Counted from the first letter of the stretch, positions 17,964 through 28,859 are shown. The stretch: DNA of 31,777 nucleotides from Phoronis australis (GCA_002633005.1 NMRA01000065.1:1169528-1201304), one strand, 5' to 3'. Program-made: numbers and translations. Notes: generated from the sequence alone by a model not told the origin.

Positions 17964-20900
17964 GTATATTATAGTTCTATAGTTATTTTACATTTCTAAA
18001 CATAAGCAGGTTAAAGCTATCATGTCCATTGTGTCCAACTTGGACTAAAAATTGGGACAGTAGTAGGTAACTATTATTTAAAATCTAAATTAGCAAATAT
18101 TGCTTTGTAAAAATGTTTAATAGTAAAAATGTAACATCATTTAAAAACTTAGCTGCCACTCGACACATTTCTGTTAAATCACACTTATAGCTGTTACCTG
18201 TGCTTCCATACGGGTAGCAACTAGTGTATGGGAAATGATGAGGGGAAATAGCTATTACACCTTAGTGAACTTAGGTGTTCATTGCAAGAGACACAGGAAT
18301 ACTTCTTGAAGAGACCGTTTTATTTTAAAGCTTCAATCTGAATTTCTGCCAGATTTAGGCAGGGTATGCGGCAGCAGAATTCCTTCCCCACTGCTGTAAA
18401 AATATGTTTCCCTTCCAGAACATTTGACCGTGCCATAACATCAATTATTTAAAGTGAAAACTAACAAAAAAAGTGAAGACTTACAGCTAACTAGATGTGT
18501 GTTGAGCTCCGTTAGACACCTAAATTTCACACAGGGTGGCTCAGCTCGTCACCTCCTTGCAAAGCTAAAGACCGGCGGGGGTGCATGCACTGGAATCTGA
18601 GAATCAAACGACACTCACCTTGCCCGTTGCAACCGTTAAAGTGAAATAAAAAAAACAATATAACAAACTTCACTCTTGTGTAATTTTTCGCATTTTGTAT
18701 CAGAGAAAAATCTGTTGTCGTTTAGAAAACAGTGCGCACATGCCAATTCTTAAAATTATATATCTCTCGGGAGATGATGACAGCTTCGCAGCAGAAAAAT
18801 TTGTTACGCGAAACTGGGTTTGCTGGTGTTAAAATACTAAAAACAGAACAAAACCAGGTCCAATAATTTGTTATGACATGTACAAACTTGTGGATGAGAA
18901 GACCAGTTGATTGAAGAATCAGGGAAATTGGCCAATAGGTGATGCAATATTTCATGGCGCTGAAAGCCGATGCAAAAGATCACATCACAAGGTCAGTAAC
19001 AGAATAATGGTAGAAAGCCAATTTTTCCAACACCAGTAAATTATTTAGTTCACTCAAGGAAGAATGAAATTTTTAATGATATTAATTTTGGCAACGACAG
19101 GCCCGAAGAAGTATACACGGGACGGAAGCCGTAAAGAGTGAAATTAAGCCAACGGACTGACATCAGCCAGGCCGCTAAGCAGAGGGACATATGTCTTGGC
19201 CAGTACAAAATTGACCAGCCTCCCTCCGTGTCTTAATAAAACAATGGCCCGTGATAAAAAAATAGAACAATTCAAATCTAAACAGAGGTCTGGTGCACTA
19301 CCTGGGATTAAGGTAGTGCCGAAATGAGCGCAGCGACAGTCTGTAGTGGAGCAGGGGAGACGGAGTTCCTGCGAACTTTTCCATTTTATACAATAGATTC
19401 TAAATCATTAATTACAATATGACCAGTTCTCCAAATAATCACTCCAAATACTTTTTTGTTAGATAAATGACATATTTTGTCTTATTTAGAATCATTTGAA
19501 CGCATGACAGTGAAGAAAGCAGCAACATGTTCTAGTGGAAGGATAACTCTACAGTGCAACTCAGAAAAGGTGTATGTGTTGTCATCAGAGTTTGCCTATA
19601 TGCAGGGCACTAGCTGTGCTCCATGGTCCAGTCAGACACAATGCACAATGCCTGCAGGACAGTATCACGAGGAGATAGTATCCAACTGTTCAACATGCCA
19701 CCGGTGTGCAGTCACAGTGGATATACCACAACAGCAGTGTGAAACACACACAATCAACTCAATGATTGTCACGTATGGTTGTTCTGCAGGTATGACTAAC
19801 AGGCTTTATTGTTAATTGAATGAAGAGCAAATGTCTTTGAATCAAAAATGAAGCACAACCAACCTGCCCTCAAACACAAATAAAGTCTGAATAATGCAAA
19901 AAACGTACACTCAATCATGAACCACGGACCGTAAATTGCCATAAATATTTTAGTGGTAAATTCAAAATTGAAGTAAAAACACTGCTGTAGCTTTAAGACA
20001 GCCGTTCAATACTTAGTTTGAAACTTCATTAGCGGAACTGTATAACTAAATTTTGTATTACAGGGGAACGTCAAAAGCCATTATGCAATGATGAAGAAAA
20101 AACTGAACGAGAAGTATTAGTCAGCAGCAACTACCCATCATATCTAGACAGTTCATCAGGCTACACTTGTCAATGTACACTGACTGCCAACAGTGACATC
20201 ATCAGTTTGTCTGCTATAGAGATACAGCTGACAGATGGTCAAACACTACATGTAGTGACACACAGTGGTCAACAGGTGTATGACAGCTCCAACATCACAC
20301 TCAAACACAAAATTGTACAACAACAATCACAAGTCAACATCACATTCACAACTACTGGCGATCGTAATGGAGGAAGATTTGCTCTGGCATTTAGTGGTAA
20401 GTTCAGAGATCTTGTCAGAGATCTCTTGTTTCTTAGTTGCCAACTGTCCCACTTTTGGAAGGGCCATCTAATTCATTGATGCTTCATCCTTCAATTGTTA
20501 ATTAACAGAAACACTGCTTTCTGACATACCAAACAATGTTTACATACTCATGCTGTTGTGTTCACAGACACTTTGTTTATTCATTTTGGATATTGGCAAC
20601 CATGCAGTTTAAATACACATATCGGTCAGCCTGTTCAGCTCTGCTATAGGGGATCATTATCTCTTATCTGATTTTGTATACCTTACCCTATTGTGCCTGC
20701 ATTGACTTCCATAATAAAGGGCTATTGTGGAGATGTTTAAACTGTAGGCTTGGGTAACAATAGGCATTCCTCTGCCTGTTACTAAAGACCAAGCTACACC
20801 ACAAGGGAAAGCACTACTTTCAGCCTTTAGCTGGCCAAGCTTAGATATTTATGTCCATTTCAGTTGGCAGTGTTTTCGAAGAACTTCGGCCCAAGTATAA

Positions 20901-23900
20901 ATATTACACTTCATTTCCCTCTGATAGCATGAAGCGCGCTTATCCCGAGTAAGAGATGATGGCTGTTGGAAGTTTAAACATTTGAAATGTTCGTTGTAAA
21001 AGGATGTTTCACGAATACCATAATCATAGCTAGGGCCAAAACAGAGCAGTATTTTTAAAGTCATAAGTTTTTTACTATTCAAAGGCCACCTATTCTGATA
21101 GTGTTTTTGAATTCCAAGTTCGTACGCCACATGATGCATCGTCTGAGCAGTCTCAAAACTCCCCAGAAATAAGTAACTGGTGTCAAATTCACGCTACTCT
21201 TGATTTAAAATACGTAGGACATTTGTGCACTGAGATAGTACAATTCTCTGATCCCATTAGAAGACTAACCAATCGCGAGCATGCGCGCGCCCAGCCTTGA
21301 AAATGGGGGGGGCGAATTTCTGTCCATGTGGACAAAAAAATCGAGAGGACTAAAAGAACGGGGTATGACCTATCAGAACTGTGCGTATGCATCTTTTTTA
21401 GTGGACTTCTGTCTCCTTTTCTCGGACTTTTCGTTTAGTCTAGTCTGAGTGACGACAAGGTTTGTTTCTCGGCAAGTTGGGCATCAATTTTCGCCGTTCA
21501 ACGACTGTATGTACCGTATTCGCCGTAATAACCGCCCATGCCCCTATATAAGCGCCCCCCACGCGTTTTCAGACTTTGCTGAAATAAGCGCCCAGTCCAT
21601 GAACGTGTACACGGGAACAATGACGTACCTACAGTCCTAAAACTCGGCTACAGTAACGTCTTCAATTTATCAAAAAAGTTTTGCACGGGTCTTCTAGACC
21701 AACAGCGGCACTGCTACGTTTGTATTTAGCCGTGACTTTACACTTCAAAGTAACGCAGCGCTTCAAAAAGAACGCAACAGCGTTGCTACTCTCTCGCGAC
21801 GACCGTGTCCCACTCTATGGTCTGACCTTTCGGTAGACACATCGACTGTCTCATGAATAAAAATAACTCGGTGTTAAACGCACGTGGCCAGGAAGCGCGC
21901 GCGCTACATACATGAACCTGTCATCAAAGACCTTAGTCGGGAATTTTCCATTCATGAAACGGGTAGCATAGCATCGATAAGAAATGAATATTGGCACTAA
22001 TTTCCGACAATTTCTAATACTATAAAACATGTTTGCGTTATTTTTGAGATGTATTGTTTGATTAACCATAATTGGTGTTTTTAAGCCGAACATCCGATAA
22101 AGTGACAACTGACAGTGAATGCTTACACACCCTTACACCGAAAAATAACTGTCAGATAGTTACGTACGCATCCAGCTACACGGCGACTAATATGGGCCTT
22201 ACCGAGACAAATGTCGAAAGTTTTTAGCACGAGACCGGCGAGTGCTGAATGAAACACGCTCTGGTTTAGGCCTACTGCCTGTGCAAATTTCTTTAGACAC
22301 ATCTAGCTAGTTAGAGTGCGTGCCTCTGGCCAAAAGACGGTCTCTGCTTTGGCAAATGAACTCTGGTGACACGCACGCGCTCGCTTATTCGCAGACGAAC
22401 TTCAAAACAAACGTCACGTGACAACATGTTTGTTCGTCCAGACATTTTTCTCGCCGTGTTGCCGATCATACATGTAGATGCACAGATTTGTATTTAAACC
22501 TGCCGTTAATCCAGACTCCACGGGAACTTAAAAAATCTTAGAGATGCTACTTATAAAACTTAATGAGGATTTTAGGTAATTTGCTTGAGTCAAAACCATT
22601 TTTATTCAATCATTGAAATCGCCATATCGAAGACGGCGATTTCGAGGCAGTCAGTCGGCGAGTTTTCGCCCTGGAATTTCAGCACAATTTTCTGTAAAAT
22701 GGTCGTAATTTAGCTGCAAAGTTTGATAGCAATGCACCACAGTTTTGTTGAAAGTCTTTCATAGATTACATATACGTCACAGAGCGTAAATTTTATGAAT
22801 CTTAGCTTCCGATTTCACCCGTTTCGGAGACCGGGTTTCAACCGCCTTGGGTTACAATATCTGAAACTTCTATTCTGGTGTCTGCTCAAGGCCTAGTTAA
22901 TGCTTACGTAATACTGCACAAGCGATTTGTGTGGTTGGCTGGCTCACTATAGGGCTATTGTTAGGACGGCTTTGTCATGAGCGACAGCGGGCAACTGGGA
23001 TAGCGAAGCGGTTGCTCGCTGAGAGGGCTGACCCTCATGCACCAGAAAGTAGCAAAAATATCAAAAATAACACAACCTAGAGTAAATATTTGTTAATCAG
23101 ATAGTGAAAATTTTATACATTTTTGTGGTTTTTAATGATTTGGAAAGAAGTAAGCCTAAGAATATTTGGTCATTGTTATAAATGCTTCTCAAGTTTCTGA
23201 AATGGATTCATAGCATTAGATAAATTTTCTTAAAAGATCGGAGAATTCACCATTGCAAACTGAAGAGGCCTCTTTAAACTAGCTTTCAATGGACCTCTAA
23301 CATTAAGTGAACCAGTGATGTCCATGACAATGAAAGATATCAACTCACACTTCAAAATTCTTTCAGCATCCCAGACCATAACCAAATGGTGCCAGATGAC
23401 AACAACAAGACCTACCAGTGTACCCCAGATAACAACACAAGAACAGTCATCAACTGCCATCACCCAAAAGAATCATGCCACAGAAGCACCTCCAAGTACA
23501 GCAACAGCAACAACAACAATACCTGTGGAACACACATCACCTGCACACAAAGAAACATCATCTATATCCCCAGCAGGTTGCCTACAACCATCAATACCAC
23601 CAGCAGCAACCAGCTGGGATTACACAACCTACACCACTCTGGCATCAGAACCATCTTCAACTTTGACCACCAATGGGACCAACACTGCAGTCATGGCTGA
23701 AGAGACAAGTGATGGAGACAATACTACTTTATGTAAGTTCCTTCAAGCTGACCAGATTATCTGAGGTACACCTCCGGACCTTTTGATGTGAACAATCGGT
23801 AACAAAACAAATTAACTCACAATGAACCACTTTAATCAAAAAACAGATTCAACCATGTTTTCCTTAAACTGACACATAGGTGTTTCTATGAAAATCAGAC

Positions 23901-25267
23901 TTCAAATACCACCAAAATCTTTTTATTTGAGAAACATGAACTATGTTAAACAATAACACACAAAGACCCTACTTATCAATATGTTTTTCTATTCTACTTT
24001 ACAGACATCATCATTGGCAGTGTTTCAGGTGCAGTGGTCACAATCATTGTCATAGCTTTAGTGATACTGAAGATAAAAAGGTAACACTTCCATACATTAC
24101 GAAAGTTTATAGTCTTAAGCAAACAAGTGGACACGTGAAACATGTCAAATTTCTCATTTAACATAAATACTAATAATTCTTTTATCTATAAGTAGGATTG
24201 TAGAATATACATTTCATAACACAATATTTGTCAAAGTTTCCACAATTTGCAGCAAGGTTAATAATTCTTTGAAAAATGAAAATTTACACAGTTATTTTTG
24301 TGCAAAATAACAGAAGAATTACAGTAAACTCATAGAGCAATTGAATAAATTTTCTCAGAACACTCTAAATGATGATGATTTACTAAATGATGGGCCCATG
24401 ACCAATTTACTGGAGACCAACTGAAAATCAACAGTATAGTCCCATCAAGTAAACATTCAAATTTTACACAATGTAATTAGGTAATTTTTAGTTGAATCTC
24501 AGGTGAAGTTTTGTGGTCATACGTCCTAGTAGGGAGATGTCAATTGACAGAAGTTTCCCAGTTGTTCAATGTTATCCTTCAGGAAACGCTTCAAAAGTGT
24601 AGAGAAACGACCATCTAGGGCAGGAATTCTCCAAGAGGACCACACCCTAGATGAGCTTACAAGCATACCATCGACAAATGGGCACCCCAGAGACCAAGCA
24701 GTTCTGGACAAAGAAAATGGTGGCCAAAACTTGACCTTCAGACAAGCGATGAATGACAGACTAGCAAAGAAGCTCAAGCCTGAAACTAACCTTCCTTATG
24801 TTGAATTAGAACCTGAAATCGGCAAATATCAAGACCAAGGACAGATTAACAACAAGAATAGATCTCAGGGATTGGATGATGGTGATGAGAAAAGGGGTGA
24901 CCAGAACAGAACTGTTGAAAATAGTCAAGAAGGAAAAGGAGGGGTGCCGCACTACATGGAACTGGAAGCAGAGCACAAACACACCTACGATAAAGATGAC
25001 AAAGTTTCTAATCATAACGAAACTTTTAAGATTGAGTTTGATGAAAACAAGTATGAAGATCCACTGGATTTTAACACCAGCAATGACTATGATTATGACT
25101 ATGCACGTTTTTACCAGCCAGATGAGCAACCATCTCATGAGCTGAACAATGATGAAGATATAAGAAACGAGGCTGTCTACCATACTATAGAAAGTGCAAG
25201 TGACACTGCTGATGAAGACCCATTCAAAGCATGTGACAGTGTGGTAGACAACTTAATATATGGTTGA
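17897..25267 (+). CDS. Gene C: complete SP-SUEL-CUB-stalk-TM receptor with ITIM-like tail
   Basis: Six exons: 17897-17963, 19490-19789, 20064-20396, 23367-23732, 24005-24080 and 24583-25267. Their summed length is 1827 bases, exactly 609 codons with the stop, and phases 1,1,1,1,2 match genes A and B. Order: signal peptide, SUEL-type domain, CUB-like domain, mucin-like stalk, membrane helix with GxxxG, and a ~228-residue acidic tail with LPYVEL (ITIM consensus), HYMEL, KYEDP and VYHTI. The product should be a type I cell-surface receptor of 608 residues. The long intron 3 (20397-23366) carries a dispersed repeat also found at 30.4 kb. The near-identical ectodomain to gene B suggests a shared or similar ligand. 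No ligand or kinase can be named from sequence. Confidence 0.85.
19295..19319. repeat. Perfect hairpin in gene C intron 1
   Basis: GCACTACCT (19295-19303), 7-base loop, AGGTAGTGC (19311-19319). It sits in a GC-richer block (~19090-19380) unlike the surrounding AT-rich intron, possibly a transposon fragment. Confidence 0.5.
19490..19789 (+). CDS. Gene C exon: SUEL-type lectin-like domain
   Basis: Bounded by cttatttag and gtatga, phase 1 at both ends, 100 residues. It follows gene B almost residue for residue (ESFERMTVKKAATC, VYVLSSEFAY, GTSCAPWSSQTQC, INSMIVTYGC). Two residues are missing after FAY. SNCSTCHRC adds a ninth cysteine, which could be unpaired or form an intermolecular bond. As in B, the canonical YGR and DPC sugar-binding motifs are missing. 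Confidence 0.75.
19890..20063 (+). repeat. Intron block shared by genes B and C (copy in C)
   Basis: Near-identical counterpart of 8697-8872, ending at the CUB acceptor. In gene C it follows the SUEL exon after only ~100 bp, and no truncated CUB relic lies between. Confidence 0.9.
20064..20396 (+). CDS. Gene C exon: CUB-like domain
   Basis: Bounded by attacag and gtaagt, phase 1 at both ends, 111 residues. Landmarks: RQKPLCNDEE, SSNYPSYLDSSSGYTCQC, SAIEIQLTDGQTL, and GGRFALAFSG. Two residues shorter than gene B near the start; otherwise almost the same at DNA and protein level. Confidence 0.85.
20630..21436 (+). repeat. ~0.8-kb dispersed repeat, copy 1 (gene C intron 3)
   Basis: Starts atcggtcagcc and ends ttttctcggacttttcgttt. 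It is nearly collinear and highly similar to 30397-31262, in the same orientation; both contain gaacttcggcccaagtataa and agcatgaagcgcgcttatcc. No terminal inverted repeat or recognisable protein was found. Likely a transposon of unidentified type, or a segmental duplication. Confidence 0.9.
21515..21602 (+). repeat. Possible transposon fragment rich in AAGCGCCC words
   Basis: Contains ccgtattcgccgtaataacc, then tataagcgcccccc and aataagcgcccag, a CpG-rich word pattern unlike the surrounding intron and reminiscent of invertebrate MITE ends. No ends were found. Confidence 0.3.
22615..22643. repeat. Hairpin in gene C intron 3
   Basis: GAAATCGCC (22615-22623) and GGCGATTTC (22635-22643) form a 9-bp perfect stem. 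The surrounding 21.4-23.1 kb intron is CpG-richer than the gene's other introns but shows no gene. Confidence 0.5.
23367..23732 (+). CDS. Gene C exon: mucin-like Thr/Ser/Pro stalk
   Basis: The acceptor tttcag ends at 23366 and the donor gtaagt starts at 23733, phase 1 at both ends, ~122 residues. It starts ASQTITKWCQMTTTR, homologous to gene B, then becomes a Thr/Ser/Pro/Ala-rich stretch with a CAG/CAA-rich coding microsatellite (TATATTTIPVEHTSP) and NGT and NTT sequons. It probably projects the lectin-like head from the membrane and is O-glycosylated. Confidence 0.8.
24005..24080 (+). CDS. Gene C exon: transmembrane helix
   Basis: A 76-bp exon between tttacag and gtaaca, phase 1 in and 2 out, the same length as gene A. 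It encodes YIIIGSVSGAVVTIIVIALV and ends LKIKR, continuing as KRFKS. It has a GxxxG motif (GSVSG) and no internal charge. Confidence 0.85.
24583..25267 (+). CDS. Gene C exon: acidic cytoplasmic tail with ITIM-like motif
   Basis: The acceptor ccttcag ends at 24582, phase 2, and the exon ends at TGA 25265-25267. After a basic start (KRFKSVEKR) the tail is strongly acidic. Tyrosine motifs: LPYVEL (Tyr codon 24797-24799), which fits the ITIM consensus (I/V/L/S)xYxx(I/V/L); GKYQDQ; PHYMEL (24953-24955); KYEDPLDF (25052-25054), a YxxP like tail A; a YDYDYARFY cluster; and AVYHTIE (25178-25180). Phosphorylated ITIMs recruit SHP-type phosphatases in vertebrates; whether that holds here is inference. 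Confidence 0.8.
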
Positions 25268-25748
25268 AGAGGCACTGCGCCTGCCACATGTTCTCAATAT
25301 GGTTCCCACAGCTTCTGATCACAGTAATGTTTTACTGTCTGGACTATCATTTTTGTATTCAGACTATCAGTGTTTACAATTCTGGCTCTTTATTTTAAGT
25401 CCCAATTGTACGATTATTCCAAACAATGTCAGTCAGTTTTGGTATGACATGATCATATACAAATAGTATGCAACAGAAATGCAGCGCAAACCCTATTTTG
25501 GATTTTGGTGATCCTGTGTCAGACTTAGAAGCAATGTGGATAATCGCATCTCCCATTCATTTCATTCAAAATCATTTTAAATCTTCAGGTTTGTACACTT
25601 CAAAAATCCATAGAAGTCTAATGCTCAATCTCTTATTGCCTAATTTATGAGCAGTGCTAGAACTGAAATGACACTTGTTCTCCAGATTAGGTATGTGTCA
25701 ACAAGGAACCAAATGGCCACTTGACCAACATAGAGCTAAGTAAGGATA

Positions 25749-25754
25749 AATAAA
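25749..25754 (+). terminator. Candidate poly(A) signal of gene C
   Basis: AATAAA ~480 bases past the stop codon, the first good match noticed downstream. Confidence 0.4.
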
Positions 25755-26831
25755 GTAGAGGGCTGCTTTCAAATGACCGAATGGCCAACTGAAATGCAAT
25801 CTAATATGAAACCAGCTTGATCCAGCACTGCTCTGTACTTAAATTTTTTTATAGGGTGTGTTTGACAGAATATGCAGCCACGTGATCAATGTGAGTGTCA
25901 GAGCTGGGAAAACATTATGTGCTACATCTCATTTCCCAACCAGCAATTATTAATTATAAATGCATCTTACCTGAGTTGGGATTACACTAGCAACTTACTA
26001 CAGTGCCTGGACTACTGTAACCAGCTTCTTTTGTTTGAGGACTGGCGAACTGAGATGGGCATCAGTGTAAACAGCTGCCTATTCATGGCAACATTCTTCT
26101 CGCCCATTTTAGACACTGTGGACTATAAAAACTAAAACTGCAAAAATTTATAACCTGAAGAATAGAAAAATAAGGCTTATTACAACTGCTGTTCCTTTGT
26201 TGATATGCCCCCATGTTGCAATGAGTCAGAGGTCATGGCCACATGCATTTTGAGCATGGTTGTTAAAAACTAGGGAAGGATAATAAAACATTTTCTTATA
26301 AACCATGACCATAAAGCTGTGTTTATTTAAACAGGGGTCAAATAAATGGCAGTTACCTTGGTAATCACAATAAACACCAAGAATCAATTTCAAAACATTG
26401 CAAACCTGAAACCCCCATGAGAGGCCTACTACACATTTGGTGTCCATACATGAGGTGATAACATGAATGTTAGTGCGTTGTCCTGAACAATCAGGCCAAA
26501 CACAATGACTCCAGATTCGTACTACATGAAAAGATCTAACCTGTTGTTGAGCATTGCCAGTAAAAAAATAACCACCTAGCATTGGAAGATGCTGTCAGAT
26601 ATGTTAATAGTATGAAGAATTATTAAAGAACGGCTTTCAAATAAAAAAATCTACAACCAATTAGTATTTTTATTATATTGATGTGAGGACCTCTATGGAA
26701 TGCAGTGAGAACTGATGGGGCTATCCTCACTGTAATAAATAAGTTCAGCATGCACTAAAACAAGTCATATGACACCTGGCCTTAAATGATGTTGTTCATG
26801 TTGGATTTATGTATGAAAATGACCCTGTATA
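25755..26831. other. Intergenic downstream of gene C
   Basis: No gene recognised. It contains copy 2 of the diverged repeat (25890-26215) and otherwise AT-rich sequence with unsupported open frames. Confidence 0.4.
25890..26215 (+). repeat. Diverged dispersed repeat, copy 2
   Basis: Collinear counterpart of 7880-8200, with stretches such as gtgctacatctcattt, gagatgggcatcag and gttgatatgccc against gtgctacatcacattt, gagatgggaatcag and gttgatatgtct. An open frame across it (25872-26135) has no recognisable domain and is broken in the other copy. Confidence 0.55.
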
Positions 26832-27324
26832 CAGGGCTTGGAATGACCAATGACAAAAAACCCGGAAACTTTGAAACTTTTACGGCCCAAATCATGCCCG
26901 ATAACCAGCCTTGAAATGGTCAATGTGAACCTTTCCCCGACAAAAATCGGAAGGACTAAAAAAAAAAAAAAAATGTTACCACCATCAGTAGCATGCGTCT
27001 GCGTCCTTTTAGCTCGCCCGTCCACTCCCAACCCACACATTTTTGGCTGCAGAGCGGTAGTATTTGTCGCCGCGCTTAACAATAACACGAGACGCCATTG
27101 AAAATCCCACCACGCTGTCCCAGATGCCCCGGCAATGTTGACAATTTACGTTCCTCCGAAACATAAAGAGCAACTTCCGCTTTTCGAGGTGAACGTCGTC
27201 TGCAACGCCGCGGTAAGAAAGGAATTTGCCGCGGAAATTTTATATCAAATCCGATTTTTTTACGCGGAATTATTATAAAAAAAGCGGAAAGCACATTTGA
27301 AAAAAGCGGAAATTCCAAGCCCTG
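26832..27324. mobile_element. hAT-like MITE
   Basis: CAGGGCTTGGAAT (26832-26844) and ATTCCAAGCCCTG (27312-27324) are perfect 13-bp terminal inverted repeats. Both outer flanks read tgtata, a 6-bp match. The CAGGG start is typical of hAT elements, though hAT duplications are usually 8 bp. The 493-bp interior is CpG-rich with a 15-A run and no coding sequence. Confidence 0.7.
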
Positions 27325-28322
27325 TGTATATCAGATTTCTCTCTCGTGAGCATCCTACTATAGGACTGATTGTCTCTGATGACAGTACATGGATTTACAA
27401 CTGTTCCAAAAAATTGAACGACATTTTGCAGAGCACTTAGCCCCTTAAGACCCAAAAGGTATAGGTAAAAAATCAATGTTCAATGCTATAGTCTGCATGG
27501 TTTATGCTCACAAAAAATATTTCTAGCGCCATTAAATTCAGATTTAATGGAAGGAAATTTGTGGCACAAGCTGGCATTATTTTATGTAGTAATTAATGCG
27601 CACGGTAAGGTCACACTTAAATTGATGGGAATGATACCAAATGTAGTTGGTCATGTGAATGATATATTGAGAGTATTATGTAGTAGTCAAAACTGTATAA
27701 CCTAATAAAGTATAGGAATGTATCCATACTGAAGTGTAGGTTCAATGTGTAACTCCTTACATGAAAATAGTGCGATAATCCAAATGCAATGTTTTCAAAA
27801 TGCACGTCTCTGTAGTTATTCAACAATTGAAAAATGTGTTCATGGGCTATAAATAGATATTTAGAAAGACCTTAAAGAAATTATATGACAAAAATATGCA
27901 ACAACATCAAAAATACATCAACCACCACAGCGCATAAGAAGTGTCGCCAAAATGTATACAATTAAAACAAGTAATAACCATACTCATAAAACAATACATA
28001 TGTATTGCTATCATAGCTGTTACACCTCCCCATACACACACTTAATGAATGGTTCTCAATGTTGCTCCATGCCAGAAACATACGATCATTTGCATTGTTT
28101 CTGAACTGACAAAAACACCATAGCTACAAATGGCCATATAAAACATAAAACATGACGTATCACTTGAGGACAAACCTTAACATGCATTGTTTCCTAGGAT
28201 TCCACAGTATCTCAAACCCATTACAGAAAAAAAACATGATAAAACGAATGCACGACATTGGACTCTTTTTTTGCTGTCCAATATCACCGAGGATGGTTGA
28301 TATCCCAGACACGAACGGTAGG
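27325..28322. other. Intergenic upstream of candidate gene D
   Basis: AT-rich, no recognisable gene, RNA or repeat. Upstream in-frame ATGs of the candidate D exon lie at 28152 and about 28236, but starting there would bury the signal peptide. Confidence 0.4.
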
Positions 28323-28377
28323 ATGGATATACTGAAGGTACTTCTCATTGTGTTCTTCATCAACAAGGCCAAACAAG
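28323..28377 (+). CDS. Candidate gene D exon 1: signal peptide of a possible fourth family member
   Basis: ATG with A at -3 and G at +4 encodes MDILKVLLIVFFINKAKQ, a compact hydrophobic signal sequence. A consensus gtaagt donor follows in phase 1, exactly as in gene C. The strand and position (3 kb after gene C) fit the head-to-tail array. No SUEL or CUB exon was found between here and the right edge, so family membership depends on sequence beyond 31777. Confidence 0.45.
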
Positions 28378-28588
28378 GTAAGTCAAATTGAAAAATACTG
28401 CAATTTTGAGAAAATGCTATCAAGTGAGCAACAAAACATTTTCTTGCTTAGCCTTTACATAATTCCCACATTTCCCAAGATCCATCATGTTTACCACAAT
28501 ATTCTTGAGGAGCTGTAAGAAAAACACGAGTATAGCTAATTATTCACGTGTAATCCGAGTCAAGAATCATGGAACATCAATTCTCAAT

Positions 28589-28589
28589 N
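28589..28589. other. Assembly N
   Basis: A single undetermined base immediately before a GC-rich 13-bp inverted repeat, a likely sequencing or assembly trouble spot. Confidence 0.95.
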
Positions 28590-28599
28590 GCTTGATCCC

Positions 28600-28641
28600 A
28601 GACCGCCCCGAGATGCTCCAGCAGCCAACTCGGGGCGGTCT
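28600..28641. repeat. Perfect 13-bp GC-rich hairpin
   Basis: AGACCGCCCCGAG (28600-28612), 16-base loop, CTCGGGGCGGTCT (28629-28641). Confidence 0.85.
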
Positions 28642-28654
28642 CTCACGAGGGTTT

Positions 28655-28715
28655 AGCGTTATGTCTCTAGACTTCTGGTCTAGTGCTCTTCCTACTGAGC
28701 TACTGAGAACTGCGA
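28655..28715 (-). repeat. tRNA-like (SINE-type) fragment
   Basis: On the minus strand, TAGCTCAGTAGG (28702-28691) matches the Pol III box A consensus TRGCNNAGYNGG. GCTC/GAGC forms a 4-bp D stem. CTAGA-CCAGAAG-TCTAG (28683-28667) forms a 5-bp anticodon stem with a 7-base loop. Position 33 is C rather than U, and no GGTTCGA box B or matching acceptor strand is visible. It is therefore a tRNA-derived SINE head or tRNA relic, not a functional tRNA gene. Confidence 0.5.
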
Positions 28716-28828
28716 CCCGGTATCTTTGCAGTTACTGTTTGCAGACATTCCAGGAGCGGCATTTCGAAATTTGAACAATTATGTAATCAGCGCCCATGAA
28801 AAGAATCCGTCAGTTCGCTGACACCCTC

Positions 28829-28859
28829 ACCGGTCGAGATTGTACTACTCTCGACCGGT
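28829..28859. repeat. Perfect 11-bp hairpin
   Basis: ACCGGTCGAGA (28829-28839), 9-base loop, TCTCGACCGGT (28849-28859). Confidence 0.85.

Noticed and set aside
20849-21139. 96-codon minus-strand open frame inside the dispersed repeat
   Set aside because: The copy at 30.4 kb has small indels in this stretch and the translation shows no known domain.
24806-25183. Hydrophobic minus-strand open frame resembling a membrane protein
   Set aside because: Antisense of the acidic gene C tail; Asp/Glu codons read as Ile/Val/Phe on the other strand.
28655-28715. Functional tRNA gene on the minus strand
   Set aside because: U33 is missing, no box B was found, and no acceptor stem pairs; kept only as a tRNA-like fragment.
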